Of a DNA stretch of 64,000 bases, positions 44,199 to 53,225 are shown piece by piece. The DNA is taken from assembly GCA_021776335.1 (NCBI GenBank), contig JAJFGB010000007.1, forward strand, positions 558,001 through 622,000. Direction: 5' to 3'. The notes below the pieces were generated by a model that did no database searches, was not told the origin of the DNA, and saw only the letters and a list, made by a program, of their open reading frames with translations. Positions within the stretch are counted from its first letter, which is position 1, and each line of letters begins with the position of its first letter. Position numbers and translations under genes: made by a program. The DNA is from Hyphococcus sp. GTDB lineage: Bacteria > Pseudomonadota > Alphaproteobacteria > Caulobacterales > Parvularculaceae.

Positions 44199-44756
44199 AT
44201 GAACAAACTGTTAGTCGGCGCGCTTTTCGCCGCAGCCGCGACAAGTTCCGGGTGTTCGAGCTTCAGCCAGGAAGCAAAGGAGGCCAATCCAGCGCCATGC
44301 CCTAATGTGCTGGTTCTTAATGATGCCGCCCGGGCGCTGGAATTCGACGGCGACAAGGAGCTTGAGAACATCGCCTATACGGCTGAAATAACAGGCCTAA
44401 ATGTGGCTTGCCGCTATTTCGGCGATGAGCCGATCGACGCCGAAGTCACGATCGACATGGCGTTCGGCAAAGGACCGAAGGGCGTGGAGGACAAAAAATT
44501 CTTCAAGTATTTCGTCGCTATAACCCGAAAAGACCTTGAAGTTATTACGAAAAAAGAATTCGTCGTTTCCGCCGACTTCGGTGGTGGTAAAACGCTCGTC
44601 TTTGCCCAGGAGGAGATCGACAAGATCATCATTCCGCGGTTGAATGAAGAGACCTCGGGCATCAATTTCGAGATTATTGTGGGTTTGTCCCTGTCGCCCG
44701 AACAGGCAATTTTCAACCGTTCCGGCAAGAGCCTGAAATTTCCTGATCTGAAATGA
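44199..44756 (+). CDS. predicted lipoprotein overlapping argS
   Basis: The 185-residue protein begins with a leader ending in the lipobox SSGC. The mature part is a compact alpha/beta domain (LEFDGDKELENIAYTAEIT, then FVVSADFGGGKTLVFAQ and IIVGLSLSPEQA). I recognise no function. Its stop overlaps the argS start by ATGA, a coupling I recall seeing upstream of argS in other alphaproteobacteria. Probably attached to an envelope membrane. Confidence 0.8.
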   Translation: MNKLLVGALFAAAATSSGCSSFSQEAKEANPAPCPNVLVLNDAARALEFDGDKELENIAYTAEITGLNVACRYFGDEPIDAEVTIDMAFGKGPKGVEDKKFFKYFVAITRKDLEVITKKEFVVSADFGGGKTLVFAQEEIDKIIIPRLNEETSGINFEIIVGLSLSPEQAIFNRSGKSLKFPDLK

Positions 44757-46516
44757 CGCTTTCCGAAGAGCTTTCGAAAATCGTTGGCGATGCGTTTGCC
44801 GACGAGGGGCTGGATTTTGCGTTCGGCGCCGTAAAGCCTGCGGATCGGCCTGACTTGGCTCAGTTCCAGTGTAATGGCGCCTTGGCGGCAGCCAAATCGG
44901 TGAAGCAGAACCCGCGTGCGCTCGCGGAAACCATCGCGGGCCGGCTGCGCGATCAAACTCTTTTTCAGGAAATCACGGTGGCCGGGCCCGGATTTATCAA
45001 TTTGACGCTGACGGATAACAGTTTGTCAGCGCGACTTGGCGACATAGCTGATGGCGACAGTTTCGGCGGCTGGCGCAAGCCAGCGCCGGAAAAGATCGTC
45101 ATGGATTATGGCGGGCCCAATGTCGCGAAACCGCTGCATGTGGGGCATCTGCGCGCCGCTATTATTGGTGAAAGCCTGAAACGGATATTCCGTTTTGTCG
45201 GCGATCAGGTCGTCGGAGATGTCCATCTCGGCGACTGGGGGTTGCCGATGGGTCAGCTCATCACCGAGCTGCGCCGCGAACAGCCTGATTTGCCGTATTT
45301 TGATGCAGATTTCTCAGGGTCTTATCCGTCCGAGCCGCCGGTTGTGCTTGCGGATCTGGAAAGGCTTTACCCGCAGGCTTCGGCGGCCTGTAAGGCCGAT
45401 GCGGTGCGCGCCGACGAAGCACGGGAAGCAACGTCGGAACTGCAAAAGGGCCGGACGGGCTATCGCGCCTTGTGGCGTCATTTTGTTGCGCTCTCTCGGG
45501 CGTCCATCGAGCGGGAATATGCAGATCTTGGCGTCACTTTCGATTTGTGGAAAGGCGAGGCGGATGTCGATCCGCTGATTGAAGATATGGCGGCGGCGCT
45601 TCGATCAAAGGGGCTGGTTGAAAATAGCGACGGCGCACAGATCATTCGCGTTGCCCGCGATGATGACAGGAAAGAAGTTCCGCCGTTGATGCTGTTTAAA
45701 TCAGACGGCGCCGTTACCTATGGAACGACCGATCTCGCGACGATTTTAGACCGGGTGCAGTCGGAAAGCCCTGATCGGATCATTTACGTTGTCGATCAGC
45801 GCCAGCGTTTGCATTTCGAACAAGTCTTCCGCGCCGCCGAGCGTGCCGGTTATTTTGATGCGGAAAAGCTCGAGCATCTGTGGTTTGGAACGATGAACGG
45901 TAAAGACGGTAAGCCGTTCAAAACCCGCGAAGGGGGCGCGTTAAGATTACGTGACCTTATCGATACTGTTACCGAACGCGCCAAATTGCGCATTGCGGAA
46001 AGTGGTCTTGCGGAAGGTTATGGCGAAGAGGAAACCCATGATGTGGCGCGCAAAGTTGGCGTTGCTGCGCTGAAATTTGCAGACCTCTCAAACCCGCGCG
46101 TTAGCGACTACATATTTGATCTCGACCGGTTCATGGCCTTTGAAGGCAAAACCGGACCCTATTTGCTTTATGCGAGCGTGCGCGTGAAATCCGTGCTGGC
46201 CAAAGCCAAGGAAAAAAACGCGGGCGCGCCGGGCGCAGTGGTCATTGAGGCGCCGGAAGAGCGCGCCCTTGCACTTGTTTTGCTCGCATTCGGAGAGGCC
46301 GTACGCGAAGCACATCAAAAACGGGCGCCGCATGTTCTATGCGATCATGCGTTTCAATTGGCGCAAGGGTTTTCAAAGTTTTACGCAGCGTGCCGTATAG
46401 CAGACGAACAGGACGCCGAAATTCGCGCTTCGCGACTCACCCTGGCGTCCATGGTTGGTGGTCAGCTTGGCTTAGTGTTGAATTTATTGGGATTTGATGC
46501 GCCCACGCGTATGTAA
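44753..46516 (+). CDS. argS: arginyl-tRNA synthetase
   Basis: Class I synthetase that charges tRNA-Arg. The 587-residue protein has the N-terminal additional domain (1-110), the HIGH-type motif KPLHVGHLRA near 125, the catalytic region GDWGLPMGQLI near 160, and MNGKDGKPFKTREGG near 380, which replaces KMSKS in this enzyme. The anticodon-binding DALR domain ends the protein. Length and motifs are standard. It follows the lipoprotein gene with an ATGA overlap. Confidence 0.97.
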   Translation: MTLSEELSKIVGDAFADEGLDFAFGAVKPADRPDLAQFQCNGALAAAKSVKQNPRALAETIAGRLRDQTLFQEITVAGPGFINLTLTDNSLSARLGDIADGDSFGGWRKPAPEKIVMDYGGPNVAKPLHVGHLRAAIIGESLKRIFRFVGDQVVGDVHLGDWGLPMGQLITELRREQPDLPYFDADFSGSYPSEPPVVLADLERLYPQASAACKADAVRADEAREATSELQKGRTGYRALWRHFVALSRASIEREYADLGVTFDLWKGEADVDPLIEDMAAALRSKGLVENSDGAQIIRVARDDDRKEVPPLMLFKSDGAVTYGTTDLATILDRVQSESPDRIIYVVDQRQRLHFEQVFRAAERAGYFDAEKLEHLWFGTMNGKDGKPFKTREGGALRLRDLIDTVTERAKLRIAESGLAEGYGEEETHDVARKVGVAALKFADLSNPRVSDYIFDLDRFMAFEGKTGPYLLYASVRVKSVLAKAKEKNAGAPGAVVIEAPEERALALVLLAFGEAVREAHQKRAPHVLCDHAFQLAQGFSKFYAACRIADEQDAEIRASRLTLASMVGGQLGLVLNLLGFDAPTRM

Positions 46517-46665
46517 CTCCGTTTTTCCTCTGTGGCGCCAAGCACACAGTTCCTGGTTAATTTCGCTGGTTTTTGCGTTGCGGCGCTTGTTTTTTCTGGC
46601 CAAAAGTTATCCTCACCACGTCGAAAATGATCCTAAATATCTGCGTTTGTTAAAAAAAACTTCCC

Positions 46666-46681
46666 CATAGGTGCGCCTATG
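46666..46681. promoter_or_regulatory. palindrome upstream of the TonB-dependent receptor
   Basis: CATAGG-TGCG-CCTATG is a perfect 6-base inverted repeat about 145 bases before the receptor ATG. It is a candidate operator. The rest of the 310-base gap (46517-46826) is AT-rich and probably contains the receptor promoter, but no clear boxes stand out. Confidence 0.35.
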
Positions 46682-46826
46682 CGAGCCACATGCGAATTGC
46701 CGCGAGGCAGTCATGCAACTGTTATTTTATTGTCATCAGACGGTCAAACAAGGTAAATATATCGGTTCCGGTAAATGTCGCGCACAAGCGACAACCACAC
46801 TGAATTTCAGCTTGGGGAATATTAAA

Positions 46827-49800
46827 ATGAAACTAATGAAAACACTCTCCGCAGGCGCTGCGGCGATTGCCTTGACGACCGCATTTGCGGCTGTTGCGAC
46901 ACCAGTTATGGCGCAAACGACGACCGGCGACATTCGCGGTGTTATCACTGACGATTCTGGCGCGCCTCTTTCCGGCGCGACGGTCACAATTACTCATACA
47001 AGCACGGGCAGGTCACGAAGCACCACGACGGATGGTTCCGGCCGATTTAACGCGCAAAACCTTAATGTTGCTGGCGCTTATACAGTGACCGTCACGCGGT
47101 CCGGATATCAGGGTGAATCAGTAGAAGGTGTTTCGCTATCTCTTAGTGATACGACTGTTGTGAGCCTCGATCTTGCCGCTGCGGCGGGCACCGGCGATGA
47201 GATTGTTGTCGTATCGTCTCGCGCCAGCTCCGTACAGATAGCGACCGGTCCGGCGGCGACTTTCAATTTTGATGATTTGCAAAACACGCCGGCGCTTGAT
47301 CGAGACATTAAGGATGTCCTTAAGACAGACCCGCGAATTTTTATTGATCAGTCTGGTCGCAATAACGGACTTCAATGTGCGGGCGCCAGCCCCCGATTCA
47401 ACAGCCTGACTGTTGACGGCATTAAATTGAACGACAATTTTGGATTGAATGGGAATGGCTATCCGACTGAACGTCTTCCGTTCCCGTTTGACGCTATCAA
47501 TCAGGTGGCTGTTGAGTTGGCGCCGTTCGACGTTGAATATGGCGGCTTTACCGGATGTAACATCAACGCGGTAACACGTTCAGGCTCCAACGAGTTTCAT
47601 GGCTCCGCCTTTGGTGACTATACAAATGATGGCCTCCGGGGCGGGTCAATTGAGGGGTCCAGTTTTGATAAGGGCGACTTCCGAAAGGTTCGCTTCGGCG
47701 CCACGCTTTCGGGACCAATCATCGAAGACAAACTCTTCTTCTTTGCCGCATACGAAAAACACAATGACGCGGAAGTGATTGTTCGAGGCCCAGCTGATAT
47801 AGGCACGGTTGGGGTTCAGGGCGTCAGCCAGGCGCAGCTTGATCGGATCGCAAGCATCGCAAGCACTGTCTGGGGCTATGATGTCATCGATCTGCCGTCG
47901 GTATTTGCTGAAAGCGACGAGAAAATTCTCGTTAAGCTTGACTATAACATCACAGACAATCACCGGGCGTCGGTTACGTACAACCACAATGACGGCAACA
48001 ATATCACCGGATCAGATCGCGACCCGGACGAGTATGAGTTTTTTGATCATTACTACCTTCGCGGAACAACGATCGATTCTTATTCCGGGCAGATTTTCTC
48101 AAGCTGGACCGACAATCTCTCGACCGAATTTCGTATTTCCTATACGAAAAATGACACGCGACAGGAGTCTGTTGACGGAACGGATTTTGGTGAGGTTCAA
48201 ATCCGGACGTTCAATAACGGCGAAACTGCAACAGTTTATCTTGGCGCCGACGATTCACGTCAGTCAAACAAGCTAGACACCGAAACGTTCAGCATGAAAT
48301 TCAAAGCTGATTATTCAGTGAATAATCACTTGTTCACGCTTGGCTATGAGCGTGAAGAACTGGATATCTTTAATCTGTTCGTTCAGCACACCGAAACTGA
48401 AAACCGATTTGATCGGGTTGGCACTTCCGGCCTTGTCATTAATCCAGATGCGAATATTGACGACTTCGAAATTCAACTTATCGATGATCTTTATTATGGT
48501 AACGCAGGCGGGACCAATAATCCTGATGATGCCGCCGCTCAGTTCGGTTTCGTCACAAATACCGCTTATATCCAGGACAAGCTTGTCCTTGACGATTGGG
48601 GCCTGACGATAACCGGGGGTGTTCGGTACGATTGGTATTCATCCAACGACGTGCCTGCGGCGAATCCAAACTTCACTGCTCGTAACGGGTTCGACAATAC
48701 ATCGACCTTCGATGGTAAAGGTCTTCTGCAGCCGCGTTTGGGCCTTAACTACGAGGCGACGGATAATCTGACCATTCGCGCCGGCGGCGGGATTTTCTCC
48801 GGCGGCAATCCGAATGTCTGGCTATCCAACAGCTATCAAAATGACGGACAGACAACGATCCAGCTTCGTATAAGAGACGTTCTCGCTTCGACGCTCACCT
48901 ATATTAACGATGAAGACGGGTTGGGTCGGCCAGGTTACGGTGTGCCGTTGTCGCTATTTAACTCAGTTGGTTCCGGCGTCGCTGATACTGGCGTGAATGC
49001 GGTGGACCCGAATTTCGAGATTCCATCTCAATGGAAGGCGGCGATTGGCGCCACTTATGATATTTGGGGATATACGGTACAGGCGGATTTCCTTTACACC
49101 AAAGACCGAAACGCGGCGACAATCGTTGATGCGACGCTTGCGCAGGTTGGAACCGCCCCGGATGGACGTCCAATCTATCGCAGAGTTGATTTTAGCGATC
49201 CAACTTGTGCAACAACGCCGCTTACATGCTCCGGTCGTGGATTTAACCAGGATTTCCTTTTGACCAACAATGCTGGCGGAACGCAGAAAGTTATTTCCGC
49301 CATGTTGTCGAAGGAATATGAAATGGGAAATAGCTGGCGTGCAGACTGGACGCTTGCTTATGCCTTTACCGATGCGCAAGACCGCAATCCGATGACATCA
49401 TCGGTAGCGTTTTCTAACTTTGTTGGTGTCCAAACATCGGATCCCAACAATCCAGCGCTTGCGACGTCAAACTATGAAGTGCCGCATCGTATTACACTCC
49501 GCGCAGGCGTCGCGAACGAGTTTTTCGAAGGGTATGAAACAAGCCTGAACCTTTTCGGAACGATTTCACAATCGCGGCCTTACAGCATCAACTTTGAAGA
49601 TGGCGGCGACCTCTTTGGCGACAGGCTTGACGGACGTCATTTGATGTATGTGCCAACAGGTCCGAGTGATCCAAACGTGATCTTTGCACCTGGCTTTGAC
49701 ACGGCGGGATTCTTTAGCGCAGTTACTGCGTTGGGACTGGATCAATATGCCGGTATGATCGCGCCAAGAAACGCGTTCCAGTCAGATTGGTATTCGCAAT

Positions 49801-50090
49801 GGGATATTCGGCTTGAGCAAGATATCCCCGGCATCATGGGGGGCCACAATGGAGCGATCTTTGTTGTCATCGACAATGTCGGCAATCTTCTGAATGACAA
49901 ATGGGGCGTAATTAATCAGGCCGGTTTCCCGGGCGCTGTTGAATTCGCATCGATTGATGAAAGTGGTTTTGGGCCCGGCGGTGAATATATTTTCACCGGG
50001 TTTAACGACGTTACACCGGATTCAATACAAACTCCGGTTACGAATGCTTCTGTTTGGGAAATTCGCTTCGGCGTTCGCTACAGATTCTAG
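46827..50090 (+). CDS. Oar-like TonB-dependent outer-membrane receptor
   Basis: The ATG at 46827 opens a proper signal peptide (MKLMKTLSAGAAAIAL, cleaved after MAQ-type end), so 52 upstream codons in frame are rejected. The 1087-residue protein then has a carboxypeptidase-regulatory-like beta-sandwich (about 30-115: GVITDDSGAPLSGATVTI). A plug domain follows (about 135-280, with NSLTVDGIKLNDNFGLNG and EYGGFTGCNINAVTRSGSNE cores). The large beta-barrel ends in a terminal Phe (FGVRYRF). This is the Oar/TamB-independent receptor type often used for large substrates such as peptides or glycans. A clear terminator follows. Confidence 0.93.
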   Translation: MKLMKTLSAGAAAIALTTAFAAVATPVMAQTTTGDIRGVITDDSGAPLSGATVTITHTSTGRSRSTTTDGSGRFNAQNLNVAGAYTVTVTRSGYQGESVEGVSLSLSDTTVVSLDLAAAAGTGDEIVVVSSRASSVQIATGPAATFNFDDLQNTPALDRDIKDVLKTDPRIFIDQSGRNNGLQCAGASPRFNSLTVDGIKLNDNFGLNGNGYPTERLPFPFDAINQVAVELAPFDVEYGGFTGCNINAVTRSGSNEFHGSAFGDYTNDGLRGGSIEGSSFDKGDFRKVRFGATLSGPIIEDKLFFFAAYEKHNDAEVIVRGPADIGTVGVQGVSQAQLDRIASIASTVWGYDVIDLPSVFAESDEKILVKLDYNITDNHRASVTYNHNDGNNITGSDRDPDEYEFFDHYYLRGTTIDSYSGQIFSSWTDNLSTEFRISYTKNDTRQESVDGTDFGEVQIRTFNNGETATVYLGADDSRQSNKLDTETFSMKFKADYSVNNHLFTLGYEREELDIFNLFVQHTETENRFDRVGTSGLVINPDANIDDFEIQLIDDLYYGNAGGTNNPDDAAAQFGFVTNTAYIQDKLVLDDWGLTITGGVRYDWYSSNDVPAANPNFTARNGFDNTSTFDGKGLLQPRLGLNYEATDNLTIRAGGGIFSGGNPNVWLSNSYQNDGQTTIQLRIRDVLASTLTYINDEDGLGRPGYGVPLSLFNSVGSGVADTGVNAVDPNFEIPSQWKAAIGATYDIWGYTVQADFLYTKDRNAATIVDATLAQVGTAPDGRPIYRRVDFSDPTCATTPLTCSGRGFNQDFLLTNNAGGTQKVISAMLSKEYEMGNSWRADWTLAYAFTDAQDRNPMTSSVAFSNFVGVQTSDPNNPALATSNYEVPHRITLRAGVANEFFEGYETSLNLFGTISQSRPYSINFEDGGDLFGDRLDGRHLMYVPTGPSDPNVIFAPGFDTAGFFSAVTALGLDQYAGMIAPRNAFQSDWYSQWDIRLEQDIPGIMGGHNGAIFVVIDNVGNLLNDKWGVINQAGFPGAVEFASIDESGFGPGGEYIFTGFNDVTPDSIQTPVTNASVWEIRFGVRYRF

Positions 50091-50111
50091 TCGTTACCAC
50101 ACTAGAATGCG

Positions 50112-50143
50112 AAAAAGGGCGGCCGTTTGGCCGCCCTTTTTTA
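50112..50143 (+). terminator. intrinsic terminator of the receptor gene
   Basis: AAGGGCGGCC (50115-50124), loop GTTT, GGCCGCCCTT (50129-50138), then a T-run to 50142, matched by an A-run before the stem. It lies 20 bases after the receptor stop. Confidence 0.92.
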
Positions 50144-50266
50144 TTGTCAGCGAACACGAAATCTCACAACGACTTGAGACGGGCTGGCGTGGCTCGATAG
50201 CGGCTGTTATCTGGCGGCACATCGTTAAGGGCGTATCTGCGCGAGGCGCCCACAGGAGGCAATGAT

Positions 50267-50737
50267 ATGACGACGTTCATCAAGACGGGCATCAAGGCGG
50301 GCGTGGCGGCGTTTGCCGTGTTCTTTGCAGCAATGACAAGCGTCATCGCAGCGACGCCGGAAATCTATTTAAACAAGAGATGGGACTATGCGGTGGATGG
50401 CTATGACGTCACCAGCTATTTTGACGGTGAGCCCATCAAGGGTGACCCTCAATATTCAATGCAGGTCGCCAACGGGACCTTCATCTTTGCCAGCCAGGAC
50501 AATCTCGACACATTCCTGGCCGACCCGGATGCTTACCGTCCGGCCTATGGCGGGCATTGCGCCTACGCGCTCGGCAAGCGGGAAATTCTCGTCAAGGGAG
50601 ATCCGCAAGTCTGGCATATTGAGGGCGGCGTTCTTTATTTGAACCTCAATCGCGGCGTTCAAAAGAAATGGCTGAAAGACATGGATACCTATATCAGCCA
50701 TGCAGATTCGCTTTGGCCTTCTGTTCTAAGCCGATAA
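50267..50737 (+). CDS. exported YHS-domain protein
   Basis: The 156-residue protein has a signal peptide ending near SVIAATPE. A YHS-like domain follows: VDGYDVTSYFDGEPIKGDPQY near 43-63 (core GYDVTSYF), FIFASQDNLDTFLADPDAY near 72-90, and YGGHCAYALGKRE near 93-105 with a single conserved Cys. A W.IEGGVLYLNLNRGVQKKW segment ends it. YHS domains are thought to bind metals; the exported form is common in alphaproteobacteria but uncharacterised. Terminators lie on both sides, so it is a single-gene unit. Confidence 0.88.
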   Translation: MTTFIKTGIKAGVAAFAVFFAAMTSVIAATPEIYLNKRWDYAVDGYDVTSYFDGEPIKGDPQYSMQVANGTFIFASQDNLDTFLADPDAYRPAYGGHCAYALGKREILVKGDPQVWHIEGGVLYLNLNRGVQKKWLKDMDTYISHADSLWPSVLSR

Positions 50738-50774
50738 TGAACTAGCGCTCCCAGCGCCTGGAAACGCTCACGAG

Positions 50775-50804
50775 AAACGCCGCCTTTTTGAGGCGGCGTT
50801 TTTT
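50775..50804. terminator. intrinsic terminator after the YHS gene
   Basis: AACGCCGCCT (50776-50785), loop TTTTG, AGGCGGCGTT (50791-50800), followed by TTTT. It ends the YHS transcript. On the minus strand it is followed by a short TTTCTC, so it may also weakly end the rib-folE transcript (folE stops at 50815). Confidence 0.9.
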
Positions 50805-50814
50805 GTTGGCGTGA

Positions 50815-51417
50815 TCAATTCTTCCCAATCAACCGAAAGAACCGCGCTTCCATTTTTTCGTCGGTCTGAAACGCGCCAGTCAAAGCCTGGGTCACGCAGG
50901 CGACGTCAGTCTTGTGAATGCCTCTGGTCGAGATGCATTGATGCTCGGCTTCCAAAAGGACGGCGACACCGCGTGGCGCCAATGCTGTTTCAATGGCGTT
51001 TGCGATCTGGTTCGTCAAAATTTCCTGGCTTTGCAGGCGCTTGGCAAACGCGTCAACGACGCGGGCAAGCTTTGAAATCCCCACAACGCGGTTTGACGGC
51101 AGATAGGCCACATGCGCCGTGCCGATCATCGGCTGAATGTGATGTTCGCAATGGCTTTCAAAACGGATGCCGCGCATCAGGACGATGTCATTATAACCCT
51201 CGACCTCTTCGAAGGTGCGCGACAGGATCGCTACAGGATCGTCAGCGTAACCCGACAGAAACTCCTCATAGGCGTCAACGAAACGCCGGGGGGTATCAAG
51301 AAGCCCTTCACGGTTTGGGTTTTCACCAAAATAGGAGAGGAGTGTTTTGACAGCCTCTTCGGCTTCCTTGCGGGTCGCCTGATCCGGCTGTTTCAACTGT
51401 ATGGTTTCTGCGGTCAT
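50815..51417 (-). CDS. folE: GTP cyclohydrolase I
   Basis: FolE makes dihydroneopterin triphosphate from GTP for folate synthesis. The 200-residue protein has GLLDTPRRFVDAYEEFL near 38-54, the zinc-site HCEHHIQPM near 92-100, VGISKLARVVDAFAKRLQSQE near 113-133 (core GISKLARVVDAF), and the second zinc Cys near 163 (TDVACVTQA). Its ATG follows the ribH TAG directly. It is the last gene of the riboflavin operon and therefore probably shares FMN riboswitch control, an unusual link. Confidence 0.96.
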   Translation of the reverse strand: MTAETIQLKQPDQATRKEAEEAVKTLLSYFGENPNREGLLDTPRRFVDAYEEFLSGYADDPVAILSRTFEEVEGYNDIVLMRGIRFESHCEHHIQPMIGTAHVAYLPSNRVVGISKLARVVDAFAKRLQSQEILTNQIANAIETALAPRGVAVLLEAEHQCISTRGIHKTDVACVTQALTGAFQTDEKMEARFFRLIGKN

Positions 51418-51906
51418 CTACGCCTCCTCACCAGTTCTGTTCTCAATGCTGCGTGTGAGATTGATCATCTCGATTGTCGTGAGCGCGGCTTCTGCGCCCT
51501 TATTGCCGGCCTTGGTTCCGGCGCGCTCGATCGCCTGCTCAATGGTGTCAACGGTCAAGACGCCGAAGGATATCGGCACGCCAGTCTCTCGTGCAGCGGC
51601 GGCGATGCCGGTTGCAGCTTCTCCCGCCACATAGTCGAAATGCGGCGTGGCGCCCCTGATCACGCAGCCCAGGGCGACGATGCCGTGATAGCGCCCGCTC
51701 TGCGCAAGTTTTCTGGCGATGAAGGGAATCTCATAGGCGCCGGGCGCCATAGCGAAGTCGACGGCGTCTTCATCTACGCCGTGAAGACGAAGCGCGTCTT
51801 TTGCGCCGGCGGTGAGGCGTTCCACAATGAACTCATTCCAGCGCGTCGCGATAATTGCGATTCTTAATCCCGCGCCGGACATCGTTCCTTCAAAATGCTG
51901 TCCCAT
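51418..51906 (-). CDS. ribH: 6,7-dimethyl-8-ribityllumazine synthase
   Basis: RibH condenses dihydroxybutanone phosphate with the pyrimidine precursor to lumazine. The 162-residue protein has IIATRWNEFIVERL near 15, FAMAPGAYEIPFIARKLA near 52-69, VALGCVIRGATPHFDYVAGEA near 80-100 (core GCVIRGATPHFDYV) and FGVLTVDTIEQA near 117. All are family signatures. It lies nine bases after ribB and one base-pair step before folE. Confidence 0.96.
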   Translation of the reverse strand: MGQHFEGTMSGAGLRIAIIATRWNEFIVERLTAGAKDALRLHGVDEDAVDFAMAPGAYEIPFIARKLAQSGRYHGIVALGCVIRGATPHFDYVAGEAATGIAAAARETGVPISFGVLTVDTIEQAIERAGTKAGNKGAEAALTTIEMINLTRSIENRTGEEA

Positions 51907-51915
51907 CTTCTACTC

Positions 51916-52563
51916 CTAACTGGCGGCGCGTAAGTCAGCGCGACTGTCTTGGTGGGCGCGGCGGTAATCCTGCAACGCCTTTACCGAGATAATTTTTAAG
52001 CCGTGGTGCGCGGCAAAGATTTCGAGATCCGGCAATCGCGCCATGGATCCGTCATCATTCATCACTTCACACAGCATCGCCGCCGGCGTCAGACCGGCAA
52101 GCATAGCGAGATCGACGCAGGCCTCTGTTTGACCGTCACGTTCAAGAACGCCGCCCTCCTTGCCGCGCAACGGAAAGGTGTGCCCCGGCGTAACGATATC
52201 GGCAGGCGTTGATTTCGGATCAATCAACGTTTGAATTGTGCGCGCGCGATCATAGGCGGATATGCCCGTAGTGACGCCTTCAGCAGCTTCGACTGACACA
52301 GTGAACCGCGTACCAAAGCCGGAGCGATTGTCTTCGTCGGGCACCATGAGCGGCAGGTTGAACCGGTCGATTAGTGATGGCGCCATGGCGCAGCAGACCA
52401 GCCCGCGGCCTTCCTTGGCGAAGAAATTGACCATTTCCGTCGTGACGAAATCGGCGGCAATCGTCAGATCGCCTTCGTTCTCGCGATCCTCGTCATCAAC
52501 GATGATGACAATTTCGCCCGTCTTAAAGGCCGCAATGGCTTCGGTCACAGATGCGATGGGCAT
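51916..52563 (-). CDS. ribB: 3,4-dihydroxy-2-butanone 4-phosphate synthase
   Basis: RibB converts ribulose 5-phosphate to the four-carbon unit of riboflavin. The 215-residue protein holds the catalytic [11 protein letters not shown] near 22-32, [17 protein letters not shown] near 92-108 and [22 protein letters not shown] near 127-148 (core PGHTFPLR). It is the single-domain form: the GTP cyclohydrolase II (RibA) half found in RibBA fusions is missing and no ribA is in the window. The start overlaps the ribE stop by one base (TGATG). Confidence 0.95.
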   Translation of the reverse strand: MPIASVTEAIAAFKTGEIVIIVDDEDRENEGDLTIAADFVTTEMVNFFAKEGRGLVCCAMAPSLIDRFNLPLMVPDEDNRSGFGTRFTVSVEAAEGVTTGISAYDRARTIQTLIDPKSTPADIVTPGHTFPLRGKEGGVLERDGQTEACVDLAMLAGLTPAAMLCEVMNDDGSMARLPDLEIFAAHHGLKIISVKALQDYRRAHQDSRADLRAAS

Positions 52564-53225
52564 CAGCGCGCTCCTTCTTTTGTAAATCCGTGGGATTGGA
52601 GAAATTCAGGTGTTAGTTGCGGGCGGTCCGCATCGGCGGGCGCTGCATGAAGCCGCTCGATATATTTAGCGAGAATATCGACCTCGAGATTGACGCGGTC
52701 GCCCGGTTTTTTCCGGGGCAGGATGATTTTCGGCTGCGTATAATTAATCAGCGTGACGTTAAACCAGTCAGACCCCGTATCGACGACCGTCAGCGATGTG
52801 CCGTCGATGGCGATATAGCCCTTGGTTACGATATAGCGCATCAGCGCCGCATCGGTTTCAATCTCTAGCCACAACGCATCCTTGTCGGGGCGGAATGACT
52901 TGATAATGCCCGTGGCATCAACATGACCTTGCACGAAATGCCCGCCCAGGCGGGTTGTCGGTAAAAGCGAACGTTCGAGATTGACGTGATCGCCTTGGGA
53001 CAGGTCGCCTAGATTGGTGCGCGCCAATGTTTCCGGCGCAAGACCGACTGTGAATGTATGCTCGTCAAATGTTGTTACTGTCAGGCAGACGCCATTGACG
53101 GCAATTGAATCGCCGAGCTCTACGCCGTCCAGCACAGTTTGCGCCGTAAGCGTAAGATCAAAGCTCTCCGCTGATTGTCGGACGGCGGTGACAGCGCCGA
53201 TTTCTTCGATGAGGCCGGTAAACAT
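52563..53225 (-). CDS. ribE: riboflavin synthase alpha chain
   Basis: RibE dismutates two lumazines to riboflavin. The 220-residue protein has two lumazine-binding repeats, each starting with a domain motif: [12 protein letters not shown] at 1 with [11 protein letters not shown] near 42, and [13 protein letters not shown] near 96 with [12 protein letters not shown] near 140. Length is typical. It overlaps ribD by one base at its start (TAATG) and ribB by one base at its stop, so the operon is tightly coupled. Confidence 0.96.
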   Translation of the reverse strand: MFTGLIEEIGAVTAVRQSAESFDLTLTAQTVLDGVELGDSIAVNGVCLTVTTFDEHTFTVGLAPETLARTNLGDLSQGDHVNLERSLLPTTRLGGHFVQGHVDATGIIKSFRPDKDALWLEIETDAALMRYIVTKGYIAIDGTSLTVVDTGSDWFNVTLINYTQPKIILPRKKPGDRVNLEVDILAKYIERLHAAPADADRPQLTPEFLQSHGFTKEGAR

